A stretch of DNA of 64,000 nucleotides from Tillus elongatus (GCA_964006375.1 OZ023268.1:88292358-88356357); one strand, 5' to 3'; positions 25,921-39,929 are shown, counted from the first letter of the stretch. Numbers and translations are program-made. The notes: generated by a model not told the origin, from the letters alone.

Positions 25921-26413
25921 CATTAAATCTAATCTAATGTGACATCACCAGAGGTATTTTTATTTCTGATACCTCATCATTAAAGATTCAAAATTTGTGT
26001 GCAGTGTTTCCATGGTAATTTTAAATCTGATTTTTAATATCGAAGAAAAGCTTTTAGGTATACTTAAAAAGTGTAACTAACAGCTATGCAGTTTTGTTGT
26101 TTGAGATAAAAATATTTTTCTTGTTTTGTGCAAAATCAACTTTGTGTAACAACTAAAAAGCAATTACCATTGAGATCCGAAACTTAAACGTAGAATTCAT
26201 GGCTGTAGACAATTTTATTAATTAACAATCAAATATAAAAAGATTTGATTTATAATATCAAAGAAAAAGGCTAGTTTAGGAATTTTAAAAAAAGGTGAAA
26301 ATAACAGCTAAAGCAATGCAAATTTTTGGCTCCTAATAACGAATTTTGCTAGCTTTTTGTAAAATTTATGAAAGCATCCACAGTTGTGATCCCTATTAAA
26401 AAACCATGTAAAT
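25921..26413. other. Intron, diverged repeat flank
   Basis: AT-rich sequence whose motifs (CTAACAGCT, GAAAAGCTTTTAGG, GACAATTTTATTAAT) are degenerate relatives of the adjacent minisatellite. Confidence 0.4.
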
Positions 26414-27600
26414 TCATGGCTGCAGACAATTTTATTAATAACTAACAATCAAATAGGAAAATTGGATCTTTAATATCGAAGAAAAAAGGCTGTAGACAAT
26501 TTTATTAATAACTAACAATCAAACAGGAAAATTGGATGTGTAATATCGAAGCAAAAAGGCTGCAGACAATTTTATTAATAACTAACAATCAAATAGGAAA
26601 ATTGGATGTATAATATAGAAGAAAAAAGGCTTCAGACAATTTTATTAACAATTAACAATCAAGTAGGGAATTTGATGTGTAATATCTAAGAAAAAAGGCT
26701 GTAGACAATATTATGAATAACTAAGAATCAAATAGGAAAATTGGAAGTATAATATCGAAGAAAAAAGGCCGTAGACAATTGTATTAATAACTAATAATCA
26801 AATAGGAAAATTGGATGTGCAACATCGAAGAAAAAAGGCTTTAGACAATTTTATGAATAACTAACAATCAAATAGGACAATTGGATGTATAATATAGAAG
26901 AAAAAAGACTTCAGACAATTTTATTAACAATTAACAATCAAGTAGGAAAATTGGATGTATAATATCGAAGAAAAAAGGCCGTAGACAATTGTATTAATAA
27001 CTAATAATCAAATAGGAAAATTGGATGTGCAACGTCGAAGAAAAAAGGCTTTAGACAATTTTATGAATAACTAACAATCAAATAGGACAATTGGATGTAT
27101 AATATAGAAGAAAAAAGGCTTCAGACAATTTTATTAACAATTAACAATCAAGTAGGAAAATTGGATGTGTAGTGAATTAAATAGGACAATTGGAGGTATA
27201 ATATCGAAGAAAAAAGGCCGTAGACAGTTCTATTAATAACTGACGAGCCCTGAGGGAAAAAAATCAAATAGGAAAATTGGATGTGTAATATCTAAGAAAA
27301 AAGTTGTAGAAAATATTATGAATAACTAACAATCAAATAGAAAAATTGGAAGTATAATATGGAAGAAAAAAGGTGGTAGACAATTGTATTAATAAATAAC
27401 AATAAAATAGGAAAACTGGATGTGGGATATCGAAGAAAAAAGGCTGCAGACAATCTTATTAATAACTAACAATCAAATAGGAAAATTGTATATGTAATAT
27501 CGAAAAAGAAAGGCTGTTGACAATTTAATTAGTAACTATCAATCAAATAAGAAAGTTGGATGTGTAGTATCGAAGAAAAAAGGCTCTTTTAGGAATTTTG
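26414..27600. repeat. ~70-bp minisatellite
   Basis: About 17 tandem units begin GGCTG(T/C)AGACAATTTTATTAAT, followed by AACTAACAATCAAATAGG and AAAATTGGATGTGTAATATC. The 70-bp period was measured between units at 26488 and 26558. Some units are shortened or interrupted near 27170-27260. Higher-order duplication is visible: the block 26680-26870 resembles 26940-27120. Confidence 0.9.
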
Positions 27601-28671
27601 AAAAAGTGGAACTAACAGCTTAAGAAATGCGTTTTTTGGTTCCAGAAAAGGAATCTTTTATAGTTTTGTGTCAAAGTAACGATTTATCTAATCAACCACA
27701 AGCATCCACAATAGTACACTAAGTGAAGATTGGAACCTGTGATGAGCACTGATAAGTACACTTGGAGAACCCAGATCACCACAACACATCTTTTTAGCGC
27801 CATCCGAGGATGAAAAAAGTCTGAATTGAAATTCAAGAATTTTTTCATCCTCTGGTGATGCTAACCTTGTTAGTGAAACGACCGTCAGGTTTTCAAAAAG
27901 ATGCGTTGTGGTGATTTGGGTTTTCCAAGTGTACTTATCCACAATAGTGATCTCCAGACTATTAAGAAAACATGTGGAATTTATGGCCGCAGACAATTGT
28001 GTTAATCAATAATCAAATAGAAAAATGTTTGATTTATAAGATCGAAGAAAAAAGGATCTTCTGGGAATTGAAAAAAAAGTGGAACTAACCGCCTAAGCAA
28101 TACCGGTTTTTGGTGGCAGATAATCAATTTTTTCCAGCTTTGTTTAACATTAATGATTTGTGTAATCAACCAAAAGGTATTCGCAATCATTGTGACTCTA
28201 AACTATTTAAAAAACATGTAGAATATATAGTTGTAGATAATTTTATAAATAATTAACAATCAATAAGGAAAATTTGCTTTATAATATTAAAGAAACTGGC
28301 TCTTTTAGGAATTAAAAAAGTGGAACTAACGTTAAGGTAATGCAGTTTTTTGTTCCTAATAAGAAATTGTTTTCTGTAAAATTATATATTAGTGGATATA
28401 ACCAGATAGCATTCTAATCCCAAACTATCAAACAAATAACATGTAGAATCCATAGCTGCAGACAATTCTATTCATATTTAATAATCAAATGAGAAAATTC
28501 TACAAGCTTTTAAAACACCTAATTAATTTAATGATATAAATTTAATTATTTTATTTAACAAGGTCATTACTAATTTATTGTTAAAAAACATTGATTCATC
28601 ATGCGTGACCAACGAAAAGGGGCTTACATTCAACGACCAATACCTGCAAGTAAACTTTTTAGTACACTTAC
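27601..28671. other. Intron with repeat relatives
   Basis: Contains the hairpin repeat at 27725-27945 and three diverged longer units resembling the minisatellite flank (CTTTTAGGAATT, GGAACTAAC). No gene. Confidence 0.5.
27725..27945. repeat. Hairpin repeat with hammerhead-like motif
   Basis: On the plus strand: CCT, CTGGTGA, T, GCTAAC-CTT-GTTAGT, GAAA, CGACCGTC, AGG (about 27847-27892). The fourth core base is G rather than A, and an extra base follows the first box. Left and right arms are inverted copies. Confidence 0.6.
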
Positions 28672-28864
28672 TCTTCCTTCTCTTTTCCATTTGCAGTGCT
28701 CTTTTTGCTGCTCTTCTAACTCTTTCTTCTTTTTCTTGCTCTTCCCTACATCTGTGAAAATTCTCAACAACTACTCCAACAAACATGTTGAGCACGAAGA
28801 AACCAACCAAAAGTATGAATGATATGAAATATAGGAGACGCCATTCTGAATAGTTTGTTACAGG
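28672..28864 (-). CDS. Ca-alpha1T: CaV3 exon: domain III S6 and III-IV linker
   Basis: The 193-nt exon starts in phase 0 after ...cttttcag and ends with one base of a split Lys codon before GTAAGT. It encodes [18 protein letters not shown], the S6 pore-lining helix ([19 protein letters not shown]), and the charged III-IV linker ([17 protein letters not shown]). The VGVVVENFH(R/K)CR sequence is typical of CaV3 channels. Reading through the donor in the genome adds SKCTKKF, which is intronic. Confidence 0.95.
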
Positions 28865-29100
28865 CTGAAAAGAAAATAATGCATTTCAGTATGTAGTGTT
28901 TGCTAACTTAAACTTTTCTGATAATAATCTATAGTGTGTATCCCGTTATGCTAAAATGACGTTACAAGAGCTATTTCAGTAGAAGAGGTAATAAAAAACG
29001 CTTTTCTCTTCTGACACTTCTTTTTTATTAACTTCAAACATACATACAGATTAAATTATAATAAAATAAAAGTCTGAACGCAGATGAAAATGCTTTTAAT
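28865..29100. other. Intron
   Basis: Short AT-rich intron part upstream of the domain III S6 exon. Nothing recognised. Confidence 0.4.
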
Positions 29101-30382
29101 ACTAAATATCTTGGATAGGGTTCAAATTTACAGCTTCAGTTATCTCTGAATCTGTTTGAATACCTGAAGTTTCCACAGAATTATTTATGTTCAGGTAATC
29201 CATCGCATCCAGCACTTGTGCCAATTGCATAACCCTCGCATATTCGCTCAGGGGCATGTCATCGTCTTCCTCGGCGATATCTTCGTCAGCAATAACATCT
29301 TCCGAAAAGCTTAAATCAACTTTTTCGTTTCTATGCTCAAAATGAAAACCAGCATGCCTGAAACAGTTTACAACTGTTTTTTGTGAGGCATTTTCCATGC
29401 ACGATCAAGGAGACGAATAGCTTCGAGGACATTTACCGAAAATCGGCGCGGATGCTTGTCCATGTTGTCAATTATTTTTGTGATTAGTCGTCTTCTGTAA
29501 TTAAATTTCAGAGAGTTGATATTTCCCTGAATTGTATGTAGTATGGACCAGTTTCGCCAAGTAAGGGCAATAACAATCAATGAATTTAGAGTATAAAAAA
29601 ACTTTCAAAGTATAAAGGGGCAAACAAACTACAATGTATAATAAACTCTGTATTTTGGTAAATTTGAACAAATGTCCTTATCATCTGTAGAAGTTTCTAG
29701 ACAAAAATCTAAAATGTCTTAATACACAAACTGACACCTTGTTCTGGTCAAATGTTGAAGTTAGGGTGTAACTTAATAAGTCGCAACCCACAAAATGGGT
29801 TTGACTATGTGGCTTACGACAAATTCACATAATATCATCAGATGGGGTTACATTAGTTAATAAGCAAATAATAATTATAACATTTTTTGAGATACAACCT
29901 ATTGGAGGCAGATGTAGAATAATGTTATCTATTGAGGGACACTAAAAAGTCGATGCGATTTTTTAGAGGGTGATGACATATTGCGCTTGCATTAACGATG
30001 TATAGAAAATTACAATTATTGTTACTTGGTAGAAAATAGAAGTTTACAGAAGTATTAATCAGGTAGTTTATTCATCATTTATACTTTCTGCTTTAATTTT
30101 TTTATATGCCACAAATAATGCGAAAATAAGAAGTATCTGGGATATCTTGACCATGGAAGATGAAGCATTTCGTCTGTTCACAGCCAATAAAGCTGGCAAT
30201 TTTGAATTCATTATGCTAAAGGCTGCAGTACAGCTGTGGTATTGGGTAACAGAAAAATAGTTTGATGTTCTTCAATCTCGTCAATTGTGGATGTGCGCCA
30301 CAATTATCAACCACTAACAAAATTTTTCTATTCTTTCTTTCCAGTTCTCTATTCCATTCTTCTACTTCAGTTTTAAAAAAAC

Positions 30383-30712
30383 TCTGGACGCAGCAAGTGC
30401 GTTATGGTAGTGAATTTTCATAAAACTATTTTTTAATAGCAATAATGTGTTTTTTTTAAGAAAGCAGGCATCACATTTGGTTACCAGTATAATCTATATA
30501 GTAAAAACAATGTGCCAAGTTTCATAAAAATAACTTTATTGTTTGAAGATGTACAAAAATTTTTGAAAGTAAACTTAAAGTGTTCCCGAAAAAACTCGTT
30601 TCATGGTTAACCTTATAGGTTAATAGCAAATTGAGCTATTCAAATATTAAGCATTTGATCAAAATTCGCTACCATAACGCACTTACTGCGTCCAGAATTT
30701 TTTTTCTTACAA
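30383..30712. repeat. MITE-like repeat with GTGCGTTATGG inverted ends
   Basis: Ends CTGGACGCAGCAAGTGCGTT and its complement near 30712 give inverted repeats of about 40 bp around 330 bp of AT-rich DNA. Related ends lie at 7987, 33712, 39560 and 54905. Confidence 0.6.
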
Positions 30713-30949
30713 ATATGCATTATATTTCGATGGAAAATGCAAAAATGCAATAACATAAGGCGTGTTTGATTAAAAAAAAAAAGAAAATTTGTATCACCAA
30801 CGACTTATGGGCCATCCTGTGATTGTAGAAATAATTTTTTAAGATGTAGCTCAAGACATCCTATAATTAATATATACAAATTTTTTTCATATATTGTATA
30901 ATAACAGATATATTGAGCTTTATTGATTTTTTTTACGAAAATTCTACGA

Positions 30950-32110
<1,161 letters not shown>

Positions 32111-32810
32111 ATATCGGCAGTCACCCACGCTTTTTTATAAGCAACATATTTCTACGGCAGACTCTTTACATGCTTAAAACATCTTGGTTTTTGTACTTTG
32201 CCAATAACCAGTAGTCTTTGAAACTCACAACCATTAGAATTTACACAAACTAGTATAGTCCGTTGCTCTTTGGATCACTTTCCACTAACACATTTTCTGT
32301 TTTTGAATTTTAGAGTTTTGTCCGGCAACAACTTGTAAAAAAGTCCAGTTTCGTCTCCATTGAATACAGCACATGTCTGATATTCCTCTGATATTTCTCG
32401 GAAGTTATTTTGAAGTCACTTAGATCTGAAAATGGTGAATTTTTTTCCATATCCCATTTTTCTACGAAGAGAAACAGCTTTCTCCTGGACAAATAGCCCA
32501 CTTATAGGAATGTTTGCAGACTCTGATAACTGAACCAATCAAACAATGCTTTGTTTAAGTTCTCCATGTCTGTTGTTTTCAGACTTTTCCTTTTGTTGTT
32601 AATAGTGTAGGAACCACTACCCTGGACAAAATAATTCTCGAACTTTAAAATTGTTGATAATATAGAAGATGCAATACCGCACTGCCTACAAACATCACTT
32701 TTGTTTTTGTTTCCGTTCTTACTTGTTTTAATATTGACATTTTCTCTTCAGTGGTAAAGCGTTTTCTTTTAAAACCGGATGCGGACATTGTGTAAACAAT
32801 ACTCTACTCT

Positions 32811-33440
32811 AAGTCTAACCTGCCTGAACCGCGTGATGATCGAAAACTGATTTAAACAGAAAAAACCCAGAAACCCACACAAATGTACAGTGATAACGAA
32901 CGTTCATTTCAAGTATTAAGAGGAACTCTATCATTGTATGAGTGGAAGATCCATATATATTTTCTCTTGTACTGTGTACAGTAAAATTTATTAACCATTA
33001 GAGTCACATCTCAAAGAAACATGTGCATCTAGTCCTAGTGGGTCTTGAGTGGTCCCAGCAAGGTCAGCCCCTCTTGCTAGCTTTCGCACATCTGTGTATC
33101 CCAATAAAAATGTGAATGGGCGAGCGCAATTATTACCTCGCTAAAACTGAAATCGCCTAAAAGCAGTATCGTTAAACCAGAAACATCTTAGTAGTGTCTC
33201 TAACACAAGTCCATTAAAATCACCGAAATTTGCTCGTTAAATGAGAATTTCGTTAAATCTGCATCTAGCAAAACCCGGATCCTACTGTAGAGAACCAATG
33301 TATGCATCATATTTCATCCAAATAACTTTATTCTTTGCAAAAGTACAAAAAATTGACGAAAATAGACTTAAAATGTTAATATATTTACCTAATTGCCAAG
33401 GTATAATTATTCACAAACAGCTTTTTGACTTAAAAAAAAA
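32811..33440. other. Unassigned, possible Tigger terminal region
   Basis: Contains phrases such as CTCGTTAAATGAGAATTTCG and CTCGCTAAAACTGAAATCGC that resemble the sub-terminal sequence of Tigger-type elements. I could not fix an end. Confidence 0.3.
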
Positions 33441-33880
33441 ACCCTGGATATTTGTTCTAGGGGCCTAGTTCTGCTCATTTGAAGGAATTTTTTTAAAGTT
33501 CAAAAGTCGCGATCTCCTCCTTAGTGAATGGTTTGTTTAAGAAAAGTCAAAAAGATAAAATTTGTATCACCAACAACTTATGGATCACCAGCTGGTGATT
33601 GTCAAAATAAATTTATAAGATGCAGCTCAAGACACTCTATAATTATCGTGCACAATTTTTTCTCGTATAGTATAGTAACGGATATATTGAGCTTTACCTT
33701 TTATAAAAGTCTGGACGCAGGAAGTGCGTTATGGAAGTGAATTTTCACAAAAATGTTTTTAATATCAATTATGTCTCTCTAGCCAAATATTTTCAAAAAA
33801 GCTGTCTTACATATGTCTTTTTTTTAATAATGTACATAATAAACAAGAATTCTACATTATTTTTTAATGCTTATTTGCTG
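33441..33880. repeat. Microsatellite-bearing repeat, partial copy
   Basis: Carries AAAAGTCGCGATCTCCTCC, the TATGGATCACC region and the terminal CTGGACGCAGGAAGTGCGTTA (33712), then AT-rich DNA leading to the (AC)n-(AT)n tract. Confidence 0.6.
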
Positions 33881-33884
33881 CAAA

Positions 33885-34032
<148 letters not shown>

Positions 34033-34415
34033 TTAAAGTGAAGCCACATATTATCAAGCATTTATTTTCTTATTTTCAAGAAGTTATCTTTGACGACATC
34101 TATTTTCTCACATTTTATAATGCATAGTTGCACAATTGTTTAAAAATTTATGGTTGAGTGCAGAATGTTGACTACTTCTCTTTTTATAAATGGATATAAG
34201 CAATGAAGAAAAAATAATTGGAAATTCAATATGTAGTCATGCCATTAAAGTTATTTGTGTAAAAAAGAATGAATTGGTGTATGCAGGGGTCGCATACATT
34301 TAGGAGCTGTCGGTCAAACAATACGCACTCAATTTTTGTGCCGAATTTCAAAATACAAAGTACAACATAAATATTCATTGATGTGGATCGGTATTAAGGT
34401 GTTGAATTTTCTTAC

Positions 34416-34631
34416 CTGCATGTCAACGCCAACTGCGTCAAGTCCCCTATACATAATGTTTACCCAACCATCTCTTGAGCTTAATACAAACAGTGACATT
34501 AAAGCTTGACCGAGATCATCAAAATTATATTTTTCATTGACCCATTCATAATTTCTACTTATACAATCGTTTTTTGTCACAATTTCTGTAAGATCTTCTG
34601 ATGCACAATGAAAAAAGGTCCCCTTGAATAA
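34416..34631 (-). CDS. Ca-alpha1T: CaV3 exon: domain III pore
   Basis: The 216-nt exon (72 codons, phase 0/0) starts after ...attttctag and ends at ATGCAG/GTAAGA. It encodes the extracellular turret with Cys residues (FFHCASEDL and NDCISRNYEW), the pore helix (YNFDDLGQALMSLFVL) and the selectivity filter SSRDGWVNIMYRG, followed by LDAVGVDMQ. The filter Asp is the domain III member of the T-type EEDD ring. The residue before it is Arg, where the vertebrate CaV3 sequences I know have Lys; the change keeps the charge. Confidence 0.96.
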
Positions 34632-35430
34632 CTAGAAAATTATAAACAATTGTAAGTACTTACCTAACCTACTGAAATTAAGAAACATACCGCACATAAT
34701 GGCTAAAGGGTTCGATCTGGCTTATTTAGCGGCAGATTGTGAATTTAATTTTATTATTTCATAAGGAATCAACTCTTCACCAGCTGCAATAAACTTGAGG
34801 TGGATGTAAAGAAAATAATAGCGAAAAAAAGCACAAAAGTACATAATTCCGAGGTTGAAATTAAATTAACAAAAATGAATGATAATACTAGCTTACATGA
34901 AAAGGAAATAAATTTGGTTTGACTCAAAGGAAATAAATAAAGAAAAGGAACACTGTCACCCGCAAAAACCTTTTGAAGATCAGAGCGGGGAAGCCAAGGG
35001 TTAAAAAAATTCTAGAGTCTGATCTTTCTTCTCTCACCTCTTTCAGGACACGTTTATTCGTCTTTATTGGTGAACCGTGTCCATAATATTTTTTCTCCAT
35101 GTTAACATCTCAAAAGCTTTTATACTCTTCATGTCTTGCTTATTAAAAGCCCACACTCCCGCTCATCATCTTAAACCACTCTATACGTATGACTTGATCC
35201 ATCTTTTAGCTTTAGTTAAAATGTTTTCAGTGGGAAGAGTATTTTGTATATCGACTGATTGCTTTGTCATGTAGAGCCTCCTCAGTTCTTTGTTACACTT
35301 ACCAGTACCCCTAATAATACTCTCCATTGTTCCGTTAACATTTCTAATTGTCCAAATTGCTGATCGTTTAGTCTTATATTCATTTTTGCAGTGCTGTATT
35401 TACTTATCTTCATTCCGTTTGTAATTATTT
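34632..35430. other. Intron, unassigned
   Basis: AT-rich sequence upstream of the domain III pore exon. A 65-codon plus-strand open stretch at 35077 has no support. Confidence 0.45.
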
Positions 35431-35441
35431 GCTATTTAGTT

Positions 35442-35801
35442 TTTTTTCTTTTACTTTTAAGGTCGGCCTATTTCCGCGACTCTGGCCAATCACCGACGCC
35501 AGGGTGCAGTTTAGCCCTACTAACCTGAAAATTTTGCCGAACCCCTGGCCTTTCTGTAAGGAGGGTAGGGATCTTTAACGTGCCCGACATAGCATGGACA
35601 CGGGACCGACGGTTTTACTACCCCTCCGAAGGGCGGAACGTGTAGACATTCAACTTGCTCAAATACAATGCCAGAACCCCGGTTGATGTTAATTTATTAC
35701 AGCCTGTACTAAAAAAGTGAAAGGATAACCCTGGGAATCGAACCCAGGACCCTTGGGTTCATAGGCATACGTTCTTACCCCTGGACCACCGAGGCTCTTA
35801 A
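35442..35801 (-). mobile_element. tRNA-derived SINE, copy 2
   Basis: Same family and orientation as 1916-2258. The head near 35801-35725 reads GAGCCTCGGTGGTCCAGGGG, then a B box GGTTCGATTCC. The body carries GTCGCGGAAATAGGCCGACC and ends in an A-rich tail at 35442-35460. Flanking words G(C/A)TATTTAGTT at 35431-35441 and 35802-35812 form an 11-base target duplication with one mismatch. Confidence 0.85.
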
Positions 35802-35812
35802 GATATTTAGTT

Positions 35813-36331
35813 AGATTCTTCTTAACAGAACATTATTTCCAATCTATAGTACCAAACACTTTTTGCAGTTTTACAAAAATAATTAGGGTATGTCGATTTT
35901 TCTTCAGCCCTTTTCTCGTATTTTTCTGAGTACCAGCTGAGGAATATAGGACCTTGGTCCGGTATAATTCCGAGCTAATATTCAACGAAGTAATTGATTA
36001 CAAATCATAGCGTCACAATTACTTGACTGTTTTTATATCACGATAAGAAGTATTGTCATTAATATTAACGCAAAAGAAAAACGGAAAATAGAATGAAAAG
36101 AAAAGAAACATAGTTGACAAACTATAGCTATATGAATGAACTCAATCAAGTTTATGCAGCAGACATGGTTTGGGAAGAGTCATAATAGTTATATTAGGGT
36201 AAATCTTATTAGACAAAATAGGTTATGTCAAAATCTGACACTGGCAAATCATTGACTTTGGCTAATTTATTGTAAAGTGATTTTATAACTTAAATGGTAT
36301 TCTAAAATATACACAAGCGTAAACTTTTATA
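35813..36331. other. Intron, unassigned
   Basis: AT-rich DNA with no feature that I recognise. Confidence 0.45.
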
Positions 36332-38806
36332 TACAGTGTGTCCAAGATAAGGATGGGATAGCATTGGGATATTGGAAATTTTAGGAGTTACGGTTTTGTT
36401 CAGATTATAAAAAAGTTGTGCAATTTAAGAACTCTATACATAATGTTTTCAAAAGTGAGCTATCTTTTACCAGTTTCGATTCTTTTTCAAAAATGTAATT
36501 TTCTCGAAATTCCTTTTTTTTCTACCGTTATTTTAATAGACATCAAAAAATAAAAAATGCTCTTTCATCGTTACTTTCTAAGCCAAATTAGATGAGGTGC
36601 ACGAATTTTTAATACGACGTTTCATCTCCAAGATACCATCAACTTAATTCTTCAAAATACGGCCCTGTTATTTTTATTACAAAACAAAGCCATTTTAAAA
36701 TCTAAATTAGAGGATGTTACTTGTACTGGTTTAGATTTGTTGTCAGCTTGGTTTATCCATAAAAGAAAATTATCCAGGAAAAATCTCCTGAGTACGGCAC
36801 GGAATGCTTGAAAAGCATTTATTTACTTGTAATAAATAAACCAAGACAATAACTCAAATTTATGAAATATAGGTACCGTATTATCTAATGAATATTATAA
36901 ATAGTATTTTCTAATGTTATTTTTCAAGATTATATATCAAAAGGTTTCCTGACAAATGGATAGGTACGCATTTAGCGGTTTCTTGGTCTCCGCGATCGCC
37001 GGATCTGACACCTCTTGACTCCCATCTTTGGGAGTATGTCAAAAACTACGTATACCAACGTAATTCTCATACGGAGGAACGATTACGACAACTGGTTTCA
37101 GAAGCATTTCGAACCATTACACCAGATGCACTTAACAATGTTTTGGATTCCGCAGTTAGTAACATCGAAACATCGTCTAGAGTAATGGTTTAAAATGATT
37201 CTGAAACCAGCTGACTTCATCGTTCCTCCGTATGAAAATTACGTTGGTATACGTAGTTTTGGACGTACCCCCAAATATAGAAGTCAACGCTGAATGAGTA
37301 CCTATTCATTTGTCACGAAACCTATTTGATGGGTAATCTTGAACAGTTTTCGAATTATGAACCGGGGCCCCATCTTGCTGCAACCAGATATTGTTGACTT
37401 CTCCTAATGGTAAGTTAACATCTCAAATCATTCTGAAGCAAATTTCGATACCGGTCGGAACTTAGTAATCCATGATAAAATGGCCCGATTATCCTTGTTA
37501 CCAACATTCCTTACCACATGTTGACACCAAAATGGTGTTGGTGACTAGACGTTTTGCACAAACCCGGATTTCTTCTGGCCCAAAAAGGTGTATTTCGTCT
37601 GTTAACGATTCTGTTGTTGGTAAGACCCTAATATTTTATTGCAAAAAATTTGAAGACATTTTTCTTTCTTGACATTTTCTAGTGTACCACTCACAAAATG
37701 CGTGTCGTCTTATATCGTCCCCAGCCTCAATCCTTGGCAGATTCGAAATTTGTAAGTATTTGTTCTTACGCAAACTAAAATTGAGTGTCAATTTCAGCGT
37801 CTCAGTTACTCATTTAATATCAATAACTGATGTTGTTGGGTCTTGTGCTTCAGCTAACAAAACATTACATTGAGTTACTTCATTGAATCCTTTGTTAGTA
37901 TTTACATTTGGTTTCTTAAATTAACCATACTGCCATAAATTGGTAACTATTCTTCCATATATCTTTTTCTGTGGTTATACTCTTTTGAGTAAAAATTTAA
38001 ATACTTTTTCTCAGCTTCTCGGGTATTAATATGGCACAAAATGTAACATTTTAAAATGTCAAACTTTTTCCCAAAAGAAAAATTTCCAGCCATTTTTAAA
38101 CAAATTGAAAGAGCACGTACCCAATTAACTGTATTATAACAAAGTAAAGTAATTGGCACTCACATTTATATTGTTAAAATATCGCTATTAAAGACATCTT
38201 GTTGTTTATTTGTTAAAGCTCACTATGATAGTACGGTTTTATGTCTTACGTTGTAATGGCTAAGAAATCTTATCGAAAATGGGACGATTTATTGACTTTT
38301 CAAAAGGTACGACTTTCCGAAATAAATGCTTTTCAAGCATTCAGGAGATTTTTCCTGAAAGATTTTTTTATGGCAGAAACAATCTGAAAACATATTTAAA
38401 CCATTTAGAATAATAGATCCTCTAATTTATATTTGAAATTAGTTTTATATTTTGTAATGAAAATAACAGAGCTGTATTTAAAAAATTAAGTTGATGATGG
38501 TTTCTCGGAGATGAAACGTCTTATTAAGAATCCGAGAAAGTCATCTGATTCAGCTTAGAAATTGACAATGGAAGAGTATTCTTATTTTTTTTTTAAATCT
38601 ATTAAAATAACTTCAGAAAAAAATAAAGACGATATTCGAGAAAATTACATTTTTCAAAAAAAAATCTAAATCGGTAAATCATAAATAGAACATTGTGTAA
38701 ATGGTTCTTAAATTGCGCAACTTTTTCATAATTTGAACAAAACTATAACTGTAAAATATCCAATATACCAATGCTATCCCATCCGTATCTTGGACACACT
38801 GTATAT
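36332..38806. mobile_element. Mariner-like chimera with ~480-bp inverted arms
   Basis: Ends ATACAGTGTGTCCAAGATA and its complement mark a 2.5-kb element with arms at about 36332-36850 and 38330-38806. Inside, the plus strand (about 36960-37190) encodes a transposase C-terminus (SPDLTPLDSHLWEYVKNYVY). The minus strand (about 37700-37200) encodes SLTDEIHLFGP (first Asp), IWLQQDGAPVHNSKTV (second Asp) and a piece of the same C-terminus. The two copies meet tail to tail near 37195. Confidence 0.8.
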
Positions 38807-38996
38807 ATATTTATAATACATTATAAATCTTTTTCGAAACAAAATAAATAAATAAAAGGAACATAAGAGGAAAAGAAAAGAAAGAAAAAAGGTTAAGAAA
38901 AGAAAAATAGGAAAAAAAAAAAAGAAAGGGAAGAGAAAATGGAAAGGAAAAGGAGAGAAAAAGAAAAAGGAAAAAAAAAAGAAAAATATTACATAC

Positions 38997-39158
38997 TTGA
39001 ACTCCTAGGATACCAAAGATAATGAAGAATGTACAGCATATCAGGACAATGTTTCCGATGGGTCTCAAAGAAGACAATAATGTTTGGACTACTAGTTTCA
39101 GACCTGGTGCTCTGTTTATTACCCTCAGTGGTCTTAGCGACCTAAGTAATCGAAATAC
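38997..39158 (-). CDS. Ca-alpha1T: CaV3 exon: domain III S4-S5
   Basis: The 162-nt exon (54 codons, phase 0/0) is bounded by ...cttgcag and GTATGT. It encodes the IIIS4 voltage sensor with Arg at every third position ([16 protein letters not shown]), the S4-S5 linker ([20 protein letters not shown]), and helix S5 ([18 protein letters not shown]). Sequence and spacing match CaV3 domain III closely. A purine-rich low-complexity tract follows the donor on the intron side (about 38860-38990). Confidence 0.96.
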
Positions 39159-39217
39159 CTGCAAGTTTAAGTTTATGTTATACTATAACTAACAGATGTA
39201 TTTAGCAGAGTACTTAC

Positions 39218-39364
39218 TCGCAATATTCCGAATATTCTGGGACTCTGGCTAAATAGGGACATAAGTAAATCAACAATTGAGATCATAACTAAGGACCCGT
39301 CCATAATGTTCCAACCGGAAGTAAAGTATGCGTTTGGTCCATAACACATTCCTGCCGCTACCAC
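39218..39364 (-). CDS. Ca-alpha1T: CaV3 exon: domain III S2-S3
   Basis: The 147-nt exon (49 codons, phase 0/0) is bounded by ...aattttcag and GTAAGT. The peptide runs VVAAGMCYGPNAYFTSGWN, the IIIS3 helix (IMDGSLVMISIVDLLMSL), a short linker, and the first Arg of the voltage sensor (IFGILR). The Trp-Asn-x-Met/Leu-Asp-Gly motif at the start of S3 is diagnostic of the channel family. The next intron is very short (59 nt, 39159-39217), the only compact intron in the window. Confidence 0.95.
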
Positions 39365-39559
39365 CTGAAAATTTTATAATACGAGTATTTTCTGTGAAAT
39401 ATCATAATCTATAGGTTTTGCAGAAAAGATCAAAATGTCAGTAGCCCATCCAGGTTCTGACAATGTCGGTTGTTGCTTTCAATTAAATAACGTCCCAGAA
39501 GCGGTTTTATTTTCAATATCTAGATATTATTTTTCATTAAAAGTTAATTTAAAAATTTC

Positions 39560-39615
39560 AGACGGAACAAGTGCGTTATGGTAGCAAATTTTCATAAAAT
39601 GACTTCAAATTATAA
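39560..39615. repeat. GTGCGTTATGG repeat end
   Basis: The word GACGGAACAAGTGCGTTATG, followed by AAATTTTCATAAAA, matches the ends of the MITE-like family at 30383. Confidence 0.5.
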
Positions 39616-39929
39616 TAACCTAATTTTCGTTAAACTTAAAACTTTAATTTTGACACAAAGTTATTTGAAAAGGTATATCTGTACAAAATTGCATTATTTT
39701 TGAAACTACAATGTTTTTGGAAACAAACTAGACTTTTTTGGAAAAAATAATATGCCTGGGCTGGCAACAAACTCGACCAAGAGATTTAGCAAATAAAGAC
39801 ACGTGAGCAATTCGATCAAAATCAGTTGATTAGTTTTTGAATTGTATATCGAATACATACATATATTTATATTTAACATACTCTAAATAAAGTTTCTAGG
39901 GGATTAGCCTATGTCTTCCAGAAATTCTC

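Noticed and set aside
38860..38990. Purine-rich tract as a special regulatory element
   Set aside because: Simple low-complexity GAAA/GGAAAA sequence next to a splice donor; nothing further supports a function.
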